In this document: one piece after another, positions 14,650-24,179 of the stretch
Position numbering within the stretch: the first letter of the stretch is position 1
Layout of the letters: each line of letters begins with the position of its first letter
Notes under the pieces: model-generated
The model's input: only the letters and a program-made list of their open reading frames with translations
Databases searched by the model: none
What the model was told of the DNA's origin: nothing
Program-made: the position numbers and the translations under genes
Assembly: GCA_021826725.1 (NCBI GenBank)
Contig: JAKAYQ010000004.1
Coordinates: forward strand, 1-40,821
Length of the DNA: 40,821 bases
Source of the DNA: Actinomycetes bacterium
GTDB taxonomy: Bacteria; Actinomycetota; Acidimicrobiia; Acidimicrobiales; UBA8190
Direction of reading: 5' to 3'

Positions 14650-16662
14650 CTACCTGCTGGCACCCGGGCTCTCGGCGCGGCCGTCGCCGTTGGGAACCCC
14701 TCCGGCACGCCCTCCTCCGCCACGCCCGCCACCAACCGGCCCACTGCCGACAGGAGCCCCTCCGGCATGCCCGCCACCGGCGGGAACGGGTCCGACGGCC
14801 ATGCCAAGGTTCCCGGCGGCCATGGCCGGCACCGGGTCACCACCTGCCTCGGCATCCTCGCCGGTCCCGCCGCCGGGCTTGGCGGCCGACCCCGACTCGC
14901 TGTACACGTACCGACCGCCACGCAGCCACGAAGCGCCAGCCGCCACCAGGCATGCGATGGTGGCGAACAGGAAGGCTTCGTGCAGACCGTTGCGAAACGG
15001 CGCAGAGATGAGCGACGGGAAGAAGCTCCTACCGGTCACCACGGCCCGCCTGGCCGCCGGCAGTGCGTGGAGCGCCGCCGGCCCGAGGAGGTGCTTCATC
15101 GGGCTGTAGCCAAGAAAGGCGGCGAACAGGATCGACACCGGCGGCAGGTGGGCCACCCGGGCCGCCAGCTGTGGCGACACGCCCTGGTGCACGAGCCCGG
15201 TCATGAGCGCCCCCGGGAGCGTTCTGGACAATCCCGCGATCATGAGCGTGAAGAAGATGCCGATCGACAGGACCTGGGCCGCGTTCTGGAAGGTGGAGTT
15301 CATGCCCGAGCCGACACCGCGATGCTGGGGCGGCAAGCTGTTCATGACGCCAGCCCGGTTCGGCGCGGCAAATGCGCCCATGGACAGGCCGTTCAGCAGC
15401 AGGAGCAGGGCGAACAGCGGGTAGGGGAAGTCGACGGGCAGGAGCTCCAGCAGGGCGAACGACGCTGCTGCGGCGACCATGCCGCCCGACGCGAACGGGC
15501 GCGAGCCGTAGCGGTCCGACAGGATCCCCGACACGGGACCAGCCAGCAGGAACCCGACGGTCAACGGCAGCATGTAGATGCCCGCCCACAGCGGCGTCTG
15601 GGCGAAGGTGTACCCGTGCCGGGGCAACCAGATGCCCTGCAGCCAGATGATCAACATGAACATCAGGCCGCCGCGTCCGATGCTCGCCAGCAAGGTGGAC
15701 AGGCTGCCGGCGGTGAACGCTCGGATACGGAACAGCGCCAAACGGAACATGGGGTCCGGCGACCGGGTCTCGATCAGCGCGAACAGCGCCAGCAGCGCAA
15801 CACCCCCGGCCAGCAGGCCGTCGACCAACGGGTTGGTCCAACCCATGGTGTGCCCGCCATAGGGCTGGATGCCATAGGTGATACCCACCATGATCCCGAC
15901 GAGCCCGAGGGCGAAGGTCGTGTTGCCGGTCCAGTCGATGTGAGCGTGGACGCGTCGGGGTACCTCACGGAGCTTGCGGTAGGCCCACACCGTGCCGAAC
16001 AACCCGACGGGAACCGACACCAAGAAGATGAGCCGCCATTCGATCGGAGCGAGAAGACCGCCCAGGATGAGGCCGATGAACGACCCGCTGATCCCGGCCA
16101 CCTGGTTGATGCCGAGCGCCATCCCCCGCTGCTGCTCAGGGAAGGCGTCGGTGAGGATGGCCGAGGAGTTGGCGATCAGGAAGGCGGAGCCGACCCCCTG
16201 CCCCACACGCATGAGCACCAACCACAGCGCGGCACCGCGGCCGCTCATCCAGGTGACCGTCAGCAGCAGCGAGAACGCGGTGTACACGGCGAACCCGAGG
16301 TTGTACATCTTGACCCGGCCGAACATGTCCCCGAGACGTCCGAGACTGACGACCAGCACGCTGGTCACCACCATGAAGCTGAGGATCATCCAAAGCAGGT
16401 AGAAGCTATTACCGGGCTGCAGCGGATCGATGTGGATGCCATTGAAGATGTCCGGCAGCGCGATCAGCATGATCGACATGTCGATCGTCGCCATCAGCAC
16501 GCCGAGCGTGGTGTTGGACAACACGACCCACTTGTAGCGGTCGTCCCCGACGGCGGCGGGACCGCTGCGGCTCGCAGGGGCAACCCGACCGGCGCCGGCA
16601 CGTTCCCCGGCTCCCCCGGGCTCCTGGCCCCGCACTGCCTCGGCGGGTCGATCGGGTGTCAT
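14650..16662 (-). CDS. MFS drug/proton antiporter, 14-TM DHA2 type
   Basis: An exporter of 670 residues. About 14 hydrophobic segments run from residue 50 to 570. DHA2-type features include TIDMSIMLIALPDI in helix 1, the loop motif GRLGDMFGRVKMYNLGF, the motif C-like GISGSFIGLILGGLLAP in helix 5, and a conserved mid-protein YTFAQTPLWAGIYMLPLTVGFLLAGPVSGILSDRYGSR block. About 60 Gly/Pro-rich C-terminal residues follow. ATG 16662 has GGGAAGG 8 bases upstream. A palindrome at 16686-16699 suggests control by a TetR-type repressor, but no regulator gene is adjacent. Substrate unknown; multidrug export is the usual role. Confidence 0.92.
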   Translation of the reverse strand: MTPDRPAEAVRGQEPGGAGERAGAGRVAPASRSGPAAVGDDRYKWVVLSNTTLGVLMATIDMSIMLIALPDIFNGIHIDPLQPGNSFYLLWMILSFMVVTSVLVVSLGRLGDMFGRVKMYNLGFAVYTAFSLLLTVTWMSGRGAALWLVLMRVGQGVGSAFLIANSSAILTDAFPEQQRGMALGINQVAGISGSFIGLILGGLLAPIEWRLIFLVSVPVGLFGTVWAYRKLREVPRRVHAHIDWTGNTTFALGLVGIMVGITYGIQPYGGHTMGWTNPLVDGLLAGGVALLALFALIETRSPDPMFRLALFRIRAFTAGSLSTLLASIGRGGLMFMLIIWLQGIWLPRHGYTFAQTPLWAGIYMLPLTVGFLLAGPVSGILSDRYGSRPFASGGMVAAAASFALLELLPVDFPYPLFALLLLLNGLSMGAFAAPNRAGVMNSLPPQHRGVGSGMNSTFQNAAQVLSIGIFFTLMIAGLSRTLPGALMTGLVHQGVSPQLAARVAHLPPVSILFAAFLGYSPMKHLLGPAALHALPAARRAVVTGRSFFPSLISAPFRNGLHEAFLFATIACLVAAGASWLRGGRYVYSESGSAAKPGGGTGEDAEAGGDPVPAMAAGNLGMAVGPVPAGGGHAGGAPVGSGPVGGGRGGGGRAGGVPNGDGRAESPGASR

Positions 16663-16685
16663 GGCGAGAACCTTCCCTTGACGTA

Positions 16686-16699
16686 AACGTACTGACGTT
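16686..16699 (-). promoter_or_regulatory. Inverted-repeat operator upstream of the MFS gene
   Basis: AACGT-ACTG-ACGTT is a perfect inverted repeat 24-37 bases upstream of ATG 16662, inside a longer run with additional GACGT/ACGTAAACG copies. The layout resembles TetR-family operators in front of exporters. On the minus strand TACGTT within it could be the -10 box, so a bound repressor would block RNA polymerase. Confidence 0.5.
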
Positions 16700-16932
16700 A
16701 CCCCGGGCGGCCGTTCGTCACCAGCACGTCCTAGATGCCCAGCACGTCCTGGATGCCCGGCGTGCCCTGCGCACGCTGCACACCCGACGCTCCGTCCATA
16801 CCCAGCACACCCCACACACCCCGCGTGCCCAGCGCGCTCTGGACACCCAGGCCGGCCCTGCACACCTGGCCTCCGCCGGCAGCGCGCCCCGGGACGTCCC
16901 GACCGGCGCCGAGCCGCCCGAGGTTCGAGACG

Positions 16933-19026
<2,094 letters not shown>

Positions 19027-19067
19027 AGCCGGTGCCTCCTCATACCGCCAACAGCGCCCACAGCGCC

Positions 19068-20012
19068 GTGCCTCCCGACACCGCCGATCCCGAGGTGCCC
19101 GCCGATCCGAGCCAGCCGGCGCCGGGCACCCCCTGCGCCGCCACCGCCACCAGGAGCACCGCCCGCGGAAGCGGACCGGGCGCCGGCACGGCAGGAGCAA
19201 CGGTCGGCGCACACCCGCCGGGTGGCACCCCGGCACCACTGGCGGCCGTGCATGCCGGCCCGTGGCGTCCCGGCCCGGACGGGGCGACCCAGCCAGACGG
19301 AGTGCCCTTGACATTGGCGCACGGCTTCACCCAGAACGCCGCGGCATGGGGCCCGCTCCTCGACGATCTTGCCGGCGACCGCCCGGTGGTCGCGGTAGAC
19401 CTTCCCGGCCACGGCGGCTCCAGCCACATCCACACCGATCTGTGGGGCGCAGCGACGATGGTGGCGGCGGCCGGCGGGACAGGCGACTACCTCGGGTACT
19501 CCCTGGGCGGGCGTGTCTGCCTCCACCTGGCGCTGGCCCAGCCGCACACCGTCCGGCACCTTGTCCTCGTCGGCGCCACCGCCGGCATCGCCGACCCTGC
19601 GGCACGCGCCGCCCGGCGGGCCACAGACGAGGCACTGGCCGACCGGCTTGCCACCGAACCACTCGAGCAATTCCTCACCTGGTGGCTTGCCCAGCCGCTG
19701 TTCCGCACGCTGACGCCCGACGGGGCCACCATGGCAGCCAGACTGACGAACAGGCCGATGGGCCTGGCCACCTCGCTCCGGTCGTGCGGGACCGGCACCC
19801 AGGAACCCCTGTGGGACCGGCTGCACACCCTCACCATGCCGGTGCTGCTCATCGCCGGCGTGCTCGACGTGCGATTCACCGTGGCGGCGCTCGCCATGGC
19901 ACGAGCCATCGGACCGTCGGCGACGGTCGCGTTGGTGCCGGGCGCCGGGCACGCATCCCACCTCGAACGGGCGGCGTACGTCGGCGCCCTGGTGCGCAGC
20001 TTCCTCGCCTGA
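19068..20012 (+). CDS. menH: MenH-like alpha/beta hydrolase
   Basis: A hydrolase-fold protein of up to 314 residues. From about residue 80 it shows [21 protein letters not shown] (oxyanion region), [14 protein letters not shown], the nucleophile elbow [25 protein letters not shown] (acid) and [11 protein letters not shown] (catalytic His). MenH removes pyruvate from the MenD product to give SHCHC. The position head-to-head with menD supports MenH over other hydrolases. The start is uncertain: GTG 19068 leaves a roughly 60-residue Pro/Ala/Gly-rich leader, while GTG 19248 (VHAGPWRPG) gives the normal MenH length. No good ribosome site marks either. Confidence 0.85.
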   Translation: MPPDTADPEVPADPSQPAPGTPCAATATRSTARGSGPGAGTAGATVGAHPPGGTPAPLAAVHAGPWRPGPDGATQPDGVPLTLAHGFTQNAAAWGPLLDDLAGDRPVVAVDLPGHGGSSHIHTDLWGAATMVAAAGGTGDYLGYSLGGRVCLHLALAQPHTVRHLVLVGATAGIADPAARAARRATDEALADRLATEPLEQFLTWWLAQPLFRTLTPDGATMAARLTNRPMGLATSLRSCGTGTQEPLWDRLHTLTMPVLLIAGVLDVRFTVAALAMARAIGPSATVALVPGAGHASHLERAAYVGALVRSFLA

Positions 20013-20173
20013 GAGACCCAGCGGACAGGCAGGCCGGGCTCGCCGATCGCCGATCGTCCCATCGCGGCGTTGTCGTGGTCGGCCAGGCGGTCCAGCCTGG
20101 GCTCCCTCATTCGCCGCGCTCTGTTCGCCTGCGTGAACGGATCCCTGGCACATCCTGCCGATCCACTGAGCCG

Positions 20174-21286
20174 CTAACGCCACACCGCCCCCACGACCAC
20201 ACCGATGGCAACAAGGCCACCGGCCGCGATCTGCAGCCGCCCGCTGGCCCCCAGCACCATGACGACGTCGCCGCCGATCGCCGGTCCGAGGGCGGTTCGC
20301 ACAGGTGCTACAGCCAATGGCACGGCCACCAGGGCCAGCGCCACCCACGGATCCCAGACCACGGCAGCCGCCACCACTGCCGCGCCGGCCCCCACGATCC
20401 AGATGGTGTACAGCCACCCGGCGCCGCGGCGGCCCAACCGGACCGCGAGGGTGCGCTTGCCTGCCGCAGCGTCGCTGTCGAGGTCACGGATGTTGTTCGC
20501 CTCGAGGAGGGCACAGGCCAGCAGGCCGCTGGCAGAACCGAGCACCCAGCCGAGCGCCGGGAACGTCCCCACCACGACGTAGACAGACCCGACGGTCGCC
20601 ACCAGCCCGAAGAAGACGAAGACGAACAGCTCCCCCAGGCCCAGGTACCCATAGGGCCGGGGGCCGCCGGTGTAGCCCCAACCGGCAGCGAAACATGCGG
20701 CGCCGACAGCCACCACCCACCAGCTGACCGTGGCCGCCAGGAGCAGGCCGGCGATCCCCGCCACCGCGAACGACCCGAGCGCGGCCAACCGCACTGCCGC
20801 CGGCGAGGCCAGTCCCGCGGCTACCAGGCGAGTAGGGCCCACCCGATCGGCGTCGGTTCCGCGGACCCCGTCGGACAGATCGTTGGCGAAATTCGTACCG
20901 ATCTGCAGGGCAAGCGCTCCCACCAGTGCCGCTGCCGCTCGCCACCACACCGGATCGTGCGGACGCCACGGCTGGGGCGCGCACCTGGCGGCGATGCAGC
21001 TCGACACAGGCAGCTGGTGCCGCCACGCCCACCACGCCACCACCGTGCCGAGGAGCACGGGCACCACCGCGGCGGGAAGCGTGCGCGGTCGAGCCCCAGC
21101 CACCCAGTCGCCGGCCCGCGCCCGTACCCGCGCCGGCCCGCTCACCGGAACTGGAACCGGCCGGCCCCGCCGACCGCGTCTCTCCGGCCGGCCCCGCCGA
21201 CCGCGTCTCTCCGGCCGGCCCCGCCGACCGCGTCTCTCCGGCCGGCCCCGCCGACCGTGGGACCAAGAGCTCCACCATGCGAGCAC
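20174..21286 (-). CDS. menA: 1,4-dihydroxy-2-naphthoate polyprenyltransferase
   Basis: A membrane prenyltransferase of up to 370 residues that attaches the isoprenoid chain to DHNA in menaquinone synthesis. The core starts [22 protein letters not shown]. The first Mg-diphosphate motif is [14 protein letters not shown] and the second [22 protein letters not shown]; about eight to nine hydrophobic helices are present. GTG 21286 is used because a putative -10 (TAGCGT, 21304-21309) lies just upstream. It adds a very basic N-terminus with three and a half copies of a nine-residue RRGRRGRPE unit. GTG 21145 ([13 protein letters not shown]) would skip the repeats and is equally plausible. It is divergent from menE. 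Confidence 0.93.
   Translation of the reverse strand: MLAWWSSWSHGRRGRPERRGRRGRPERRGRRGRPERRGRRGRPVPVPVSGPARVRARAGDWVAGARPRTLPAAVVPVLLGTVVAWWAWRHQLPVSSCIAARCAPQPWRPHDPVWWRAAAALVGALALQIGTNFANDLSDGVRGTDADRVGPTRLVAAGLASPAAVRLAALGSFAVAGIAGLLLAATVSWWVVAVGAACFAAGWGYTGGPRPYGYLGLGELFVFVFFGLVATVGSVYVVVGTFPALGWVLGSASGLLACALLEANNIRDLDSDAAAGKRTLAVRLGRRGAGWLYTIWIVGAGAAVVAAAVVWDPWVALALVAVPLAVAPVRTALGPAIGGDVVMVLGASGRLQIAAGGLVAIGVVVGAVWR
21157..21252 (-). repeat. 27-bp in-frame tandem repeat at the 5' end of menA
   Basis: Three full copies plus a half copy of a 27-bp unit (GACCGCGTCTCTCCGGCCGG followed by CCCCGCC on the plus strand). The menA frame reads it as Arg-Arg-Gly-Arg-Arg-Gly-Arg-Pro-Glu. Confidence 0.93.
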
Positions 21287-21302
21287 GTGCTCATACGGTC
21301 GG

Positions 21303-21309
21303 TACGCTA
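21303..21309. promoter_or_regulatory. Symmetric bidirectional -10 element between menA and menE
   Basis: TACGCTA reads TACGCT on the plus strand (21303-21308), 7 bases before GTG 21316 of menE, and TAGCGT on the minus strand (21304-21309), facing menA. One 7-bp element can thus serve as -10 box in both directions. A perfect 12-bp palindrome, GAGCACGTGCTC, lies beside it at 21281-21292, covering the putative menA start. Confidence 0.55.
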
Positions 21310-21315
21310 GCCGTC

Positions 21316-22467
21316 GTGCCGATCCTCGTGGCCCTGGACATGCCCGGTGGCCCTGCCTTTGTCGATGCGCTGCGCCGGGTATGGGATGCGGGCGACGCAG
21401 CTACACCGCTCGACCGCCGGCTCCCACCGCCGGCTCGGACAGCAGCGCTGGCGGCCCTGGCTCCCGGAGCCGTCGTCGGGCCCGATGGCGAGCGCCGCAC
21501 GCTCACCGGCGGTCGACCGGTTGACCCCGGCGACGCGCTGGTGCTGGCCACCAGCGGATCCACCGGCGAACCAAAAGGCGTGGTGCTCACCCACGCTGCG
21601 GTCGCCGCCTCCGCCGAGGCCACCAGCGCCCGCCTGGGTGTCGACCCGACCCGCGATTGCTGGGTGGCCTGCCTGCCACTCGCCCACGTCGGCGGGCTTT
21701 CGGTGATCTGCCGCTCCCTGCACACCGGCACGCCGGTGGAGGTCCTCGACGGGTTCGATGCCGTTACGGTGACTGCCGCTGCCAGGCGCGCCCGGGCCGA
21801 CGGTCGGCGGGTCCGGGTGGCACTCGTGACCGCGGCGCTCGCTCGGGTCGATCCCGGCGCCTTCCACACGATCCTGCTCGGCGGCGCAGCGCCTCCCGGT
21901 TCACCTCCTCCCAACGCGGTGGTCACCTACGGCATGACCGAGACCGGCAGCGGTCTCGTCTACGACGGCGTGCCGCTCGACGGGGCCGCGGTGGCCATCG
22001 GGGATGGCACGCTCGGGGCGCCGGGCGAGGTGCTGGTACGCGGCCCGATGCTGTTACGCGCCTACCGCGACGGGACGGTGCCACTGCTCGACGGTGGCTG
22101 GCTGCCCACCGGGGACGCCGGCGCACTGGACAGCGACGGCCGGCTGCACGTCCACGGGCGCATGGCCGAAGTGATCGTGACCGGCGGGGAGAAGGTCTGG
22201 CCGGTGGCAGTCGAGCGAGTGCTCGCCGGCCACAGCGCCGTCGCCGAGGTCGCCGTGGCCGGATGGCCGGACCCGGAGTGGGGACAGCGGGTGGTCGCCC
22301 ACGTCGTGCCGGCAACCGGTGCGCTGCCGCCCACCCTCGACGAACTGCGGGAGCTGGTCAAGGCGCACCTGGGCAGCTGGTCGGCACCGCGGGACCTGGT
22401 CCTCGTCACCTCGCTGCCCCGGACGCCCAGCGGCAAGGTCAGGCGCTCGGCGCTGGCCGGAGGCTGA
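21316..22467 (+). CDS. menE: o-succinylbenzoate--CoA ligase
   Basis: An acyl-CoA synthetase of 383 residues that activates o-succinylbenzoate in menaquinone synthesis. The phosphate-binding loop ATSGSTGEPKGVVLTH is at 79-93, followed by CLPLAHVGGLSVICRSL, YGMTETGSGLVYDG, the WLPTGDAGALDSDGRLHVHGR hinge region with its Asp, GEKVWPVAVERVLAGH, and the catalytic lysine in PRTPSGKVRR near the C-terminus. It is shorter than E. coli MenE but in the range of actinobacterial ones, with a trimmed N-terminal domain. GTG 21316 has TACGCT 7 bases upstream and no Shine-Dalgarno, so a leaderless mRNA is likely. menB, menC and menF are not in this window. Confidence 0.93.
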   Translation: MPILVALDMPGGPAFVDALRRVWDAGDAATPLDRRLPPPARTAALAALAPGAVVGPDGERRTLTGGRPVDPGDALVLATSGSTGEPKGVVLTHAAVAASAEATSARLGVDPTRDCWVACLPLAHVGGLSVICRSLHTGTPVEVLDGFDAVTVTAAARRARADGRRVRVALVTAALARVDPGAFHTILLGGAAPPGSPPPNAVVTYGMTETGSGLVYDGVPLDGAAVAIGDGTLGAPGEVLVRGPMLLRAYRDGTVPLLDGGWLPTGDAGALDSDGRLHVHGRMAEVIVTGGEKVWPVAVERVLAGHSAVAEVAVAGWPDPEWGQRVVAHVVPATGALPPTLDELRELVKAHLGSWSAPRDLVLVTSLPRTPSGKVRRSALAGG

Positions 22468-22541
22468 CGGGTACGGAGGCGACGCGCCGCACGAAGGCGG
22501 GGAGCGGCCTCACCGCCCGACAGTACCGAGAACGGCCTCGC

Positions 22542-22595
22542 GCGTCGAGCGCGTCGAGCGCGTCGAGCCCGTCGAGCGCGTCGAGCCCGTCGAGC
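22542..22595 (+). repeat. 9-bp tandem repeat, 6 copies
   Basis: Six copies of SCGTCGAGC (S is G or C) between the convergent menE and SDR genes, ending 13 bases beyond the SDR stop codon. It lies outside both genes and has no clear hairpin-plus-T-run terminator. Confidence 0.93.
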
Positions 22596-22608
22596 GCGCG
22601 TAGCTCGG

Positions 22609-23541
22609 CTACACGCCACCCGACGGCGTCGACAGCGCCCCGCCGTCGACCACGAGTGTGGCGCCGGTGATCCACGAAGCGGCATCCGACGCCAAGAACA
22701 GCGCTGCGGTGGCGACATCGTCCGGCTCTCCGATCCGGCGGAGCGGCAGGTGCGCGGCCACCCGGTCGCCGTGGTCGTCCACCAGCACACGGGCGAAGGC
22801 GGTACGCACCAGCCCAGGGGCGATGGCATTGACTCGGACCATGGGTCCGAGCTCGGCAGCGAGCTGGCGGGTGAGGTGGACGACCGCTGCCTTGGTCACG
22901 CCGTACCAGCCCATCCCCGGCTCGGGCGACAGGCCCCCGACCGACGAGATGTTCAGGACCACCCCGCCGTGCTCGGCCATCGACGCCTGCCAGGCGGCCT
23001 GCGTCCACGCCAGCACGCCGTACTGGTTGACCTGCACCGTCTTGGCAGCCCGCCCGGGGTCGATCCCCATCAACGGCCCGTAGTGCGGGTTGGTGGCTGC
23101 GTTGTTGACGAGAACGTCCAGCCGCCCGAAACGCGCCACTGTGGCGGCGACGCACGCTTCCGCCTGGTCGGGCTCGCCTGCGTTGGCAGCGAACCAGACG
23201 ACGGCAGGACCCCCGGGGACGCCGGGCGGTACAGGTACGGCGCCACCGGCGCCCGACTCGCGACTCGGCGCCCCATGCCCGGCCTCACCGCCCGGCGCCG
23301 GCGTCCCTCCTCCCGGTGGCCGCTCCCCGGTGTTGGACCCGGATGCTCCCGGTGCTGCCGGCAGCGCGGCGCTCTCGGGATCGGCGCCGAGGGACGCCGC
23401 AGCCTGGCGAAGCTCGTCGGGCTTGCGCGCGGTGAGCACCACCGACGCGCCGGCCTCAGCCATGCGGGCGGCGATGGCCAGCCCGATCCCCCGCGACGCC
23501 CCCGTGACGAGCGCGACCTTGCCGTCCAAACGGATCTCCAT
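22609..23541 (-). CDS. Short-chain dehydrogenase/reductase with disordered insert
   Basis: An SDR of 310 residues. The cofactor motif TGASRGIG is at 13-20 and NNAA at 146-149. The catalytic Ser200 is in NISSVGG and Tyr213/Lys217 in YGVTK, with the late PLRRIGEPDDVATAALFLASDAASWITGATLVVDGG block typical of classical SDRs. Residues about 54-112 form a Pro/Gly/Ala-rich insert between the third strand region and the FAANAG strand, where ordinary SDRs have a few residues, so the protein is about 55 residues longer than usual. ATG 23541 has TAGGGT exactly 6 bases upstream, the leaderless spacing. Substrate unknown; being next to the men genes is probably coincidental. Confidence 0.93.
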   Translation of the reverse strand: MEIRLDGKVALVTGASRGIGLAIAARMAEAGASVVLTARKPDELRQAAASLGADPESAALPAAPGASGSNTGERPPGGGTPAPGGEAGHGAPSRESGAGGAVPVPPGVPGGPAVVWFAANAGEPDQAEACVAATVARFGRLDVLVNNAATNPHYGPLMGIDPGRAAKTVQVNQYGVLAWTQAAWQASMAEHGGVVLNISSVGGLSPEPGMGWYGVTKAAVVHLTRQLAAELGPMVRVNAIAPGLVRTAFARVLVDDHGDRVAAHLPLRRIGEPDDVATAALFLASDAASWITGATLVVDGGALSTPSGGV

Positions 23542-23547
23542 CGCGGA

Positions 23548-23553
23548 ACCCTA
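23548..23553 (-). promoter_or_regulatory. -10 box for the SDR gene (leaderless type)
   Basis: Minus-strand TAGGGT matches TANNNT and is followed by 6 bases (TCCGCG) and ATG 23541. There is no room for a ribosome-binding site. Confidence 0.55.
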
Positions 23554-23643
23554 CGACCACGACCAGCGTCCGGCACAAGTTGTCACTGCCCGTACATGCC
23601 GGCGTCCTCGTGTGATGACCAGAACAATGACCATGTGACCCGT

Positions 23644-23780
23644 ATGGTGACCGCTCCGGAGGCGAAAGCCACACTGTTGGCCCTGCTGGATGACGCAGCC
23701 GCTGGCGACGAGATCGAGATCACCGAGCACGGCCGCACCGTGGCCCGCCTGGTGCCGGCGACCAGCTCGCTTCCCTCGAA
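23644..23780 (+). pseudogene. Phd/VapB-type antitoxin remnant
   Basis: The frame MVTAPEAKATLLALLDDAAA, continued by GDEIEITEHGRTVARLVPA, matches the N-terminal DNA-binding domain of Phd/YefM/VapB antitoxins. It then runs into low-complexity sequence with no antitoxin C-terminus and stays open to 24033 in a frame without protein character. The toxin-like sequence that follows is in another frame. It looks like a fusion or deletion scar that removed the antitoxin tail and the toxin start. Confidence 0.7.
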
Positions 23781-24170
23781 GGGGAAGCGGCGCACCAGCG
23801 CATCGAGCTCAACGTGCCCGTCCGAACGTGGCCGCAGGCCATGGCGCGCGACGTGCGGACCGCTCCGATCACGCCAGCGGTCGCCGACACGGCAGCAGCA
23901 CTGCCGGCCACCTTCCCCGGTGACCCAGCCGACCGCATCATCGACGCGACGGCGATCGAAACAGGCTGGACGCTTGTCATCGAGGATCGACGGCTGCGCG
24001 GCCACCGCCACCCGCGCCGGGTCGCTCTGGTGACCGCCCGGCGCTTCCGAGCGCCAGCGGGTACCCTCGGCACCCCACAGGGGCTGCCGGCTCCAGACGC
24101 AGGCCAGACCGTGCCGGCGGTAGTGCACCGAACTTTCCACGCTGCCCACCCACCCCCACAGCACCCGTAG
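23769..24170 (+). pseudogene. PIN-domain (VapC-type) toxin, C-terminal fragment
   Basis: The frame reads VRTWPQAMARDVRTAPITPA, ADTAAALPATFPGDPADRII, then DATAIETGWTLVIEDRRLRG. This is the second half of a PIN ribonuclease, with the conserved DPADRIIDATA acidic site. The N-terminal strand with the first catalytic Asp and the region with the conserved Glu are absent, and the sequence is out of frame with the antitoxin remnant. After about 24040 the similarity ends and the frame runs to a TAG that overlaps the next gene's -10 box. It is almost certainly inactive. Confidence 0.75.
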
Positions 24171-24173
24171 GAT
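24168..24173 (+). promoter_or_regulatory. -10 box for the DUF255 gene (leaderless type)
   Basis: TAGGAT matches TANNNT, followed by 6 bases (CACGCC) and GTG 24180. Confidence 0.55.
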
Positions 24174-24179
24174 CACGCC

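Noticed and set aside
14767-16686. A 639-codon plus-strand frame opposite the MFS gene
   Set aside because: It is Gln/Arg/His-rich antisense sequence; the minus strand has 14 clear membrane helices.
16700-16932. Collagen-like minus-strand reading (VLGIQ and GTPGIQ pieces) upstream of the MFS gene
   Set aside because: The sequence is a degenerate repeat (CCCAGCACGTCCTGG-like units), with no consistent Gly-X-Y phase, no start and no stop context.
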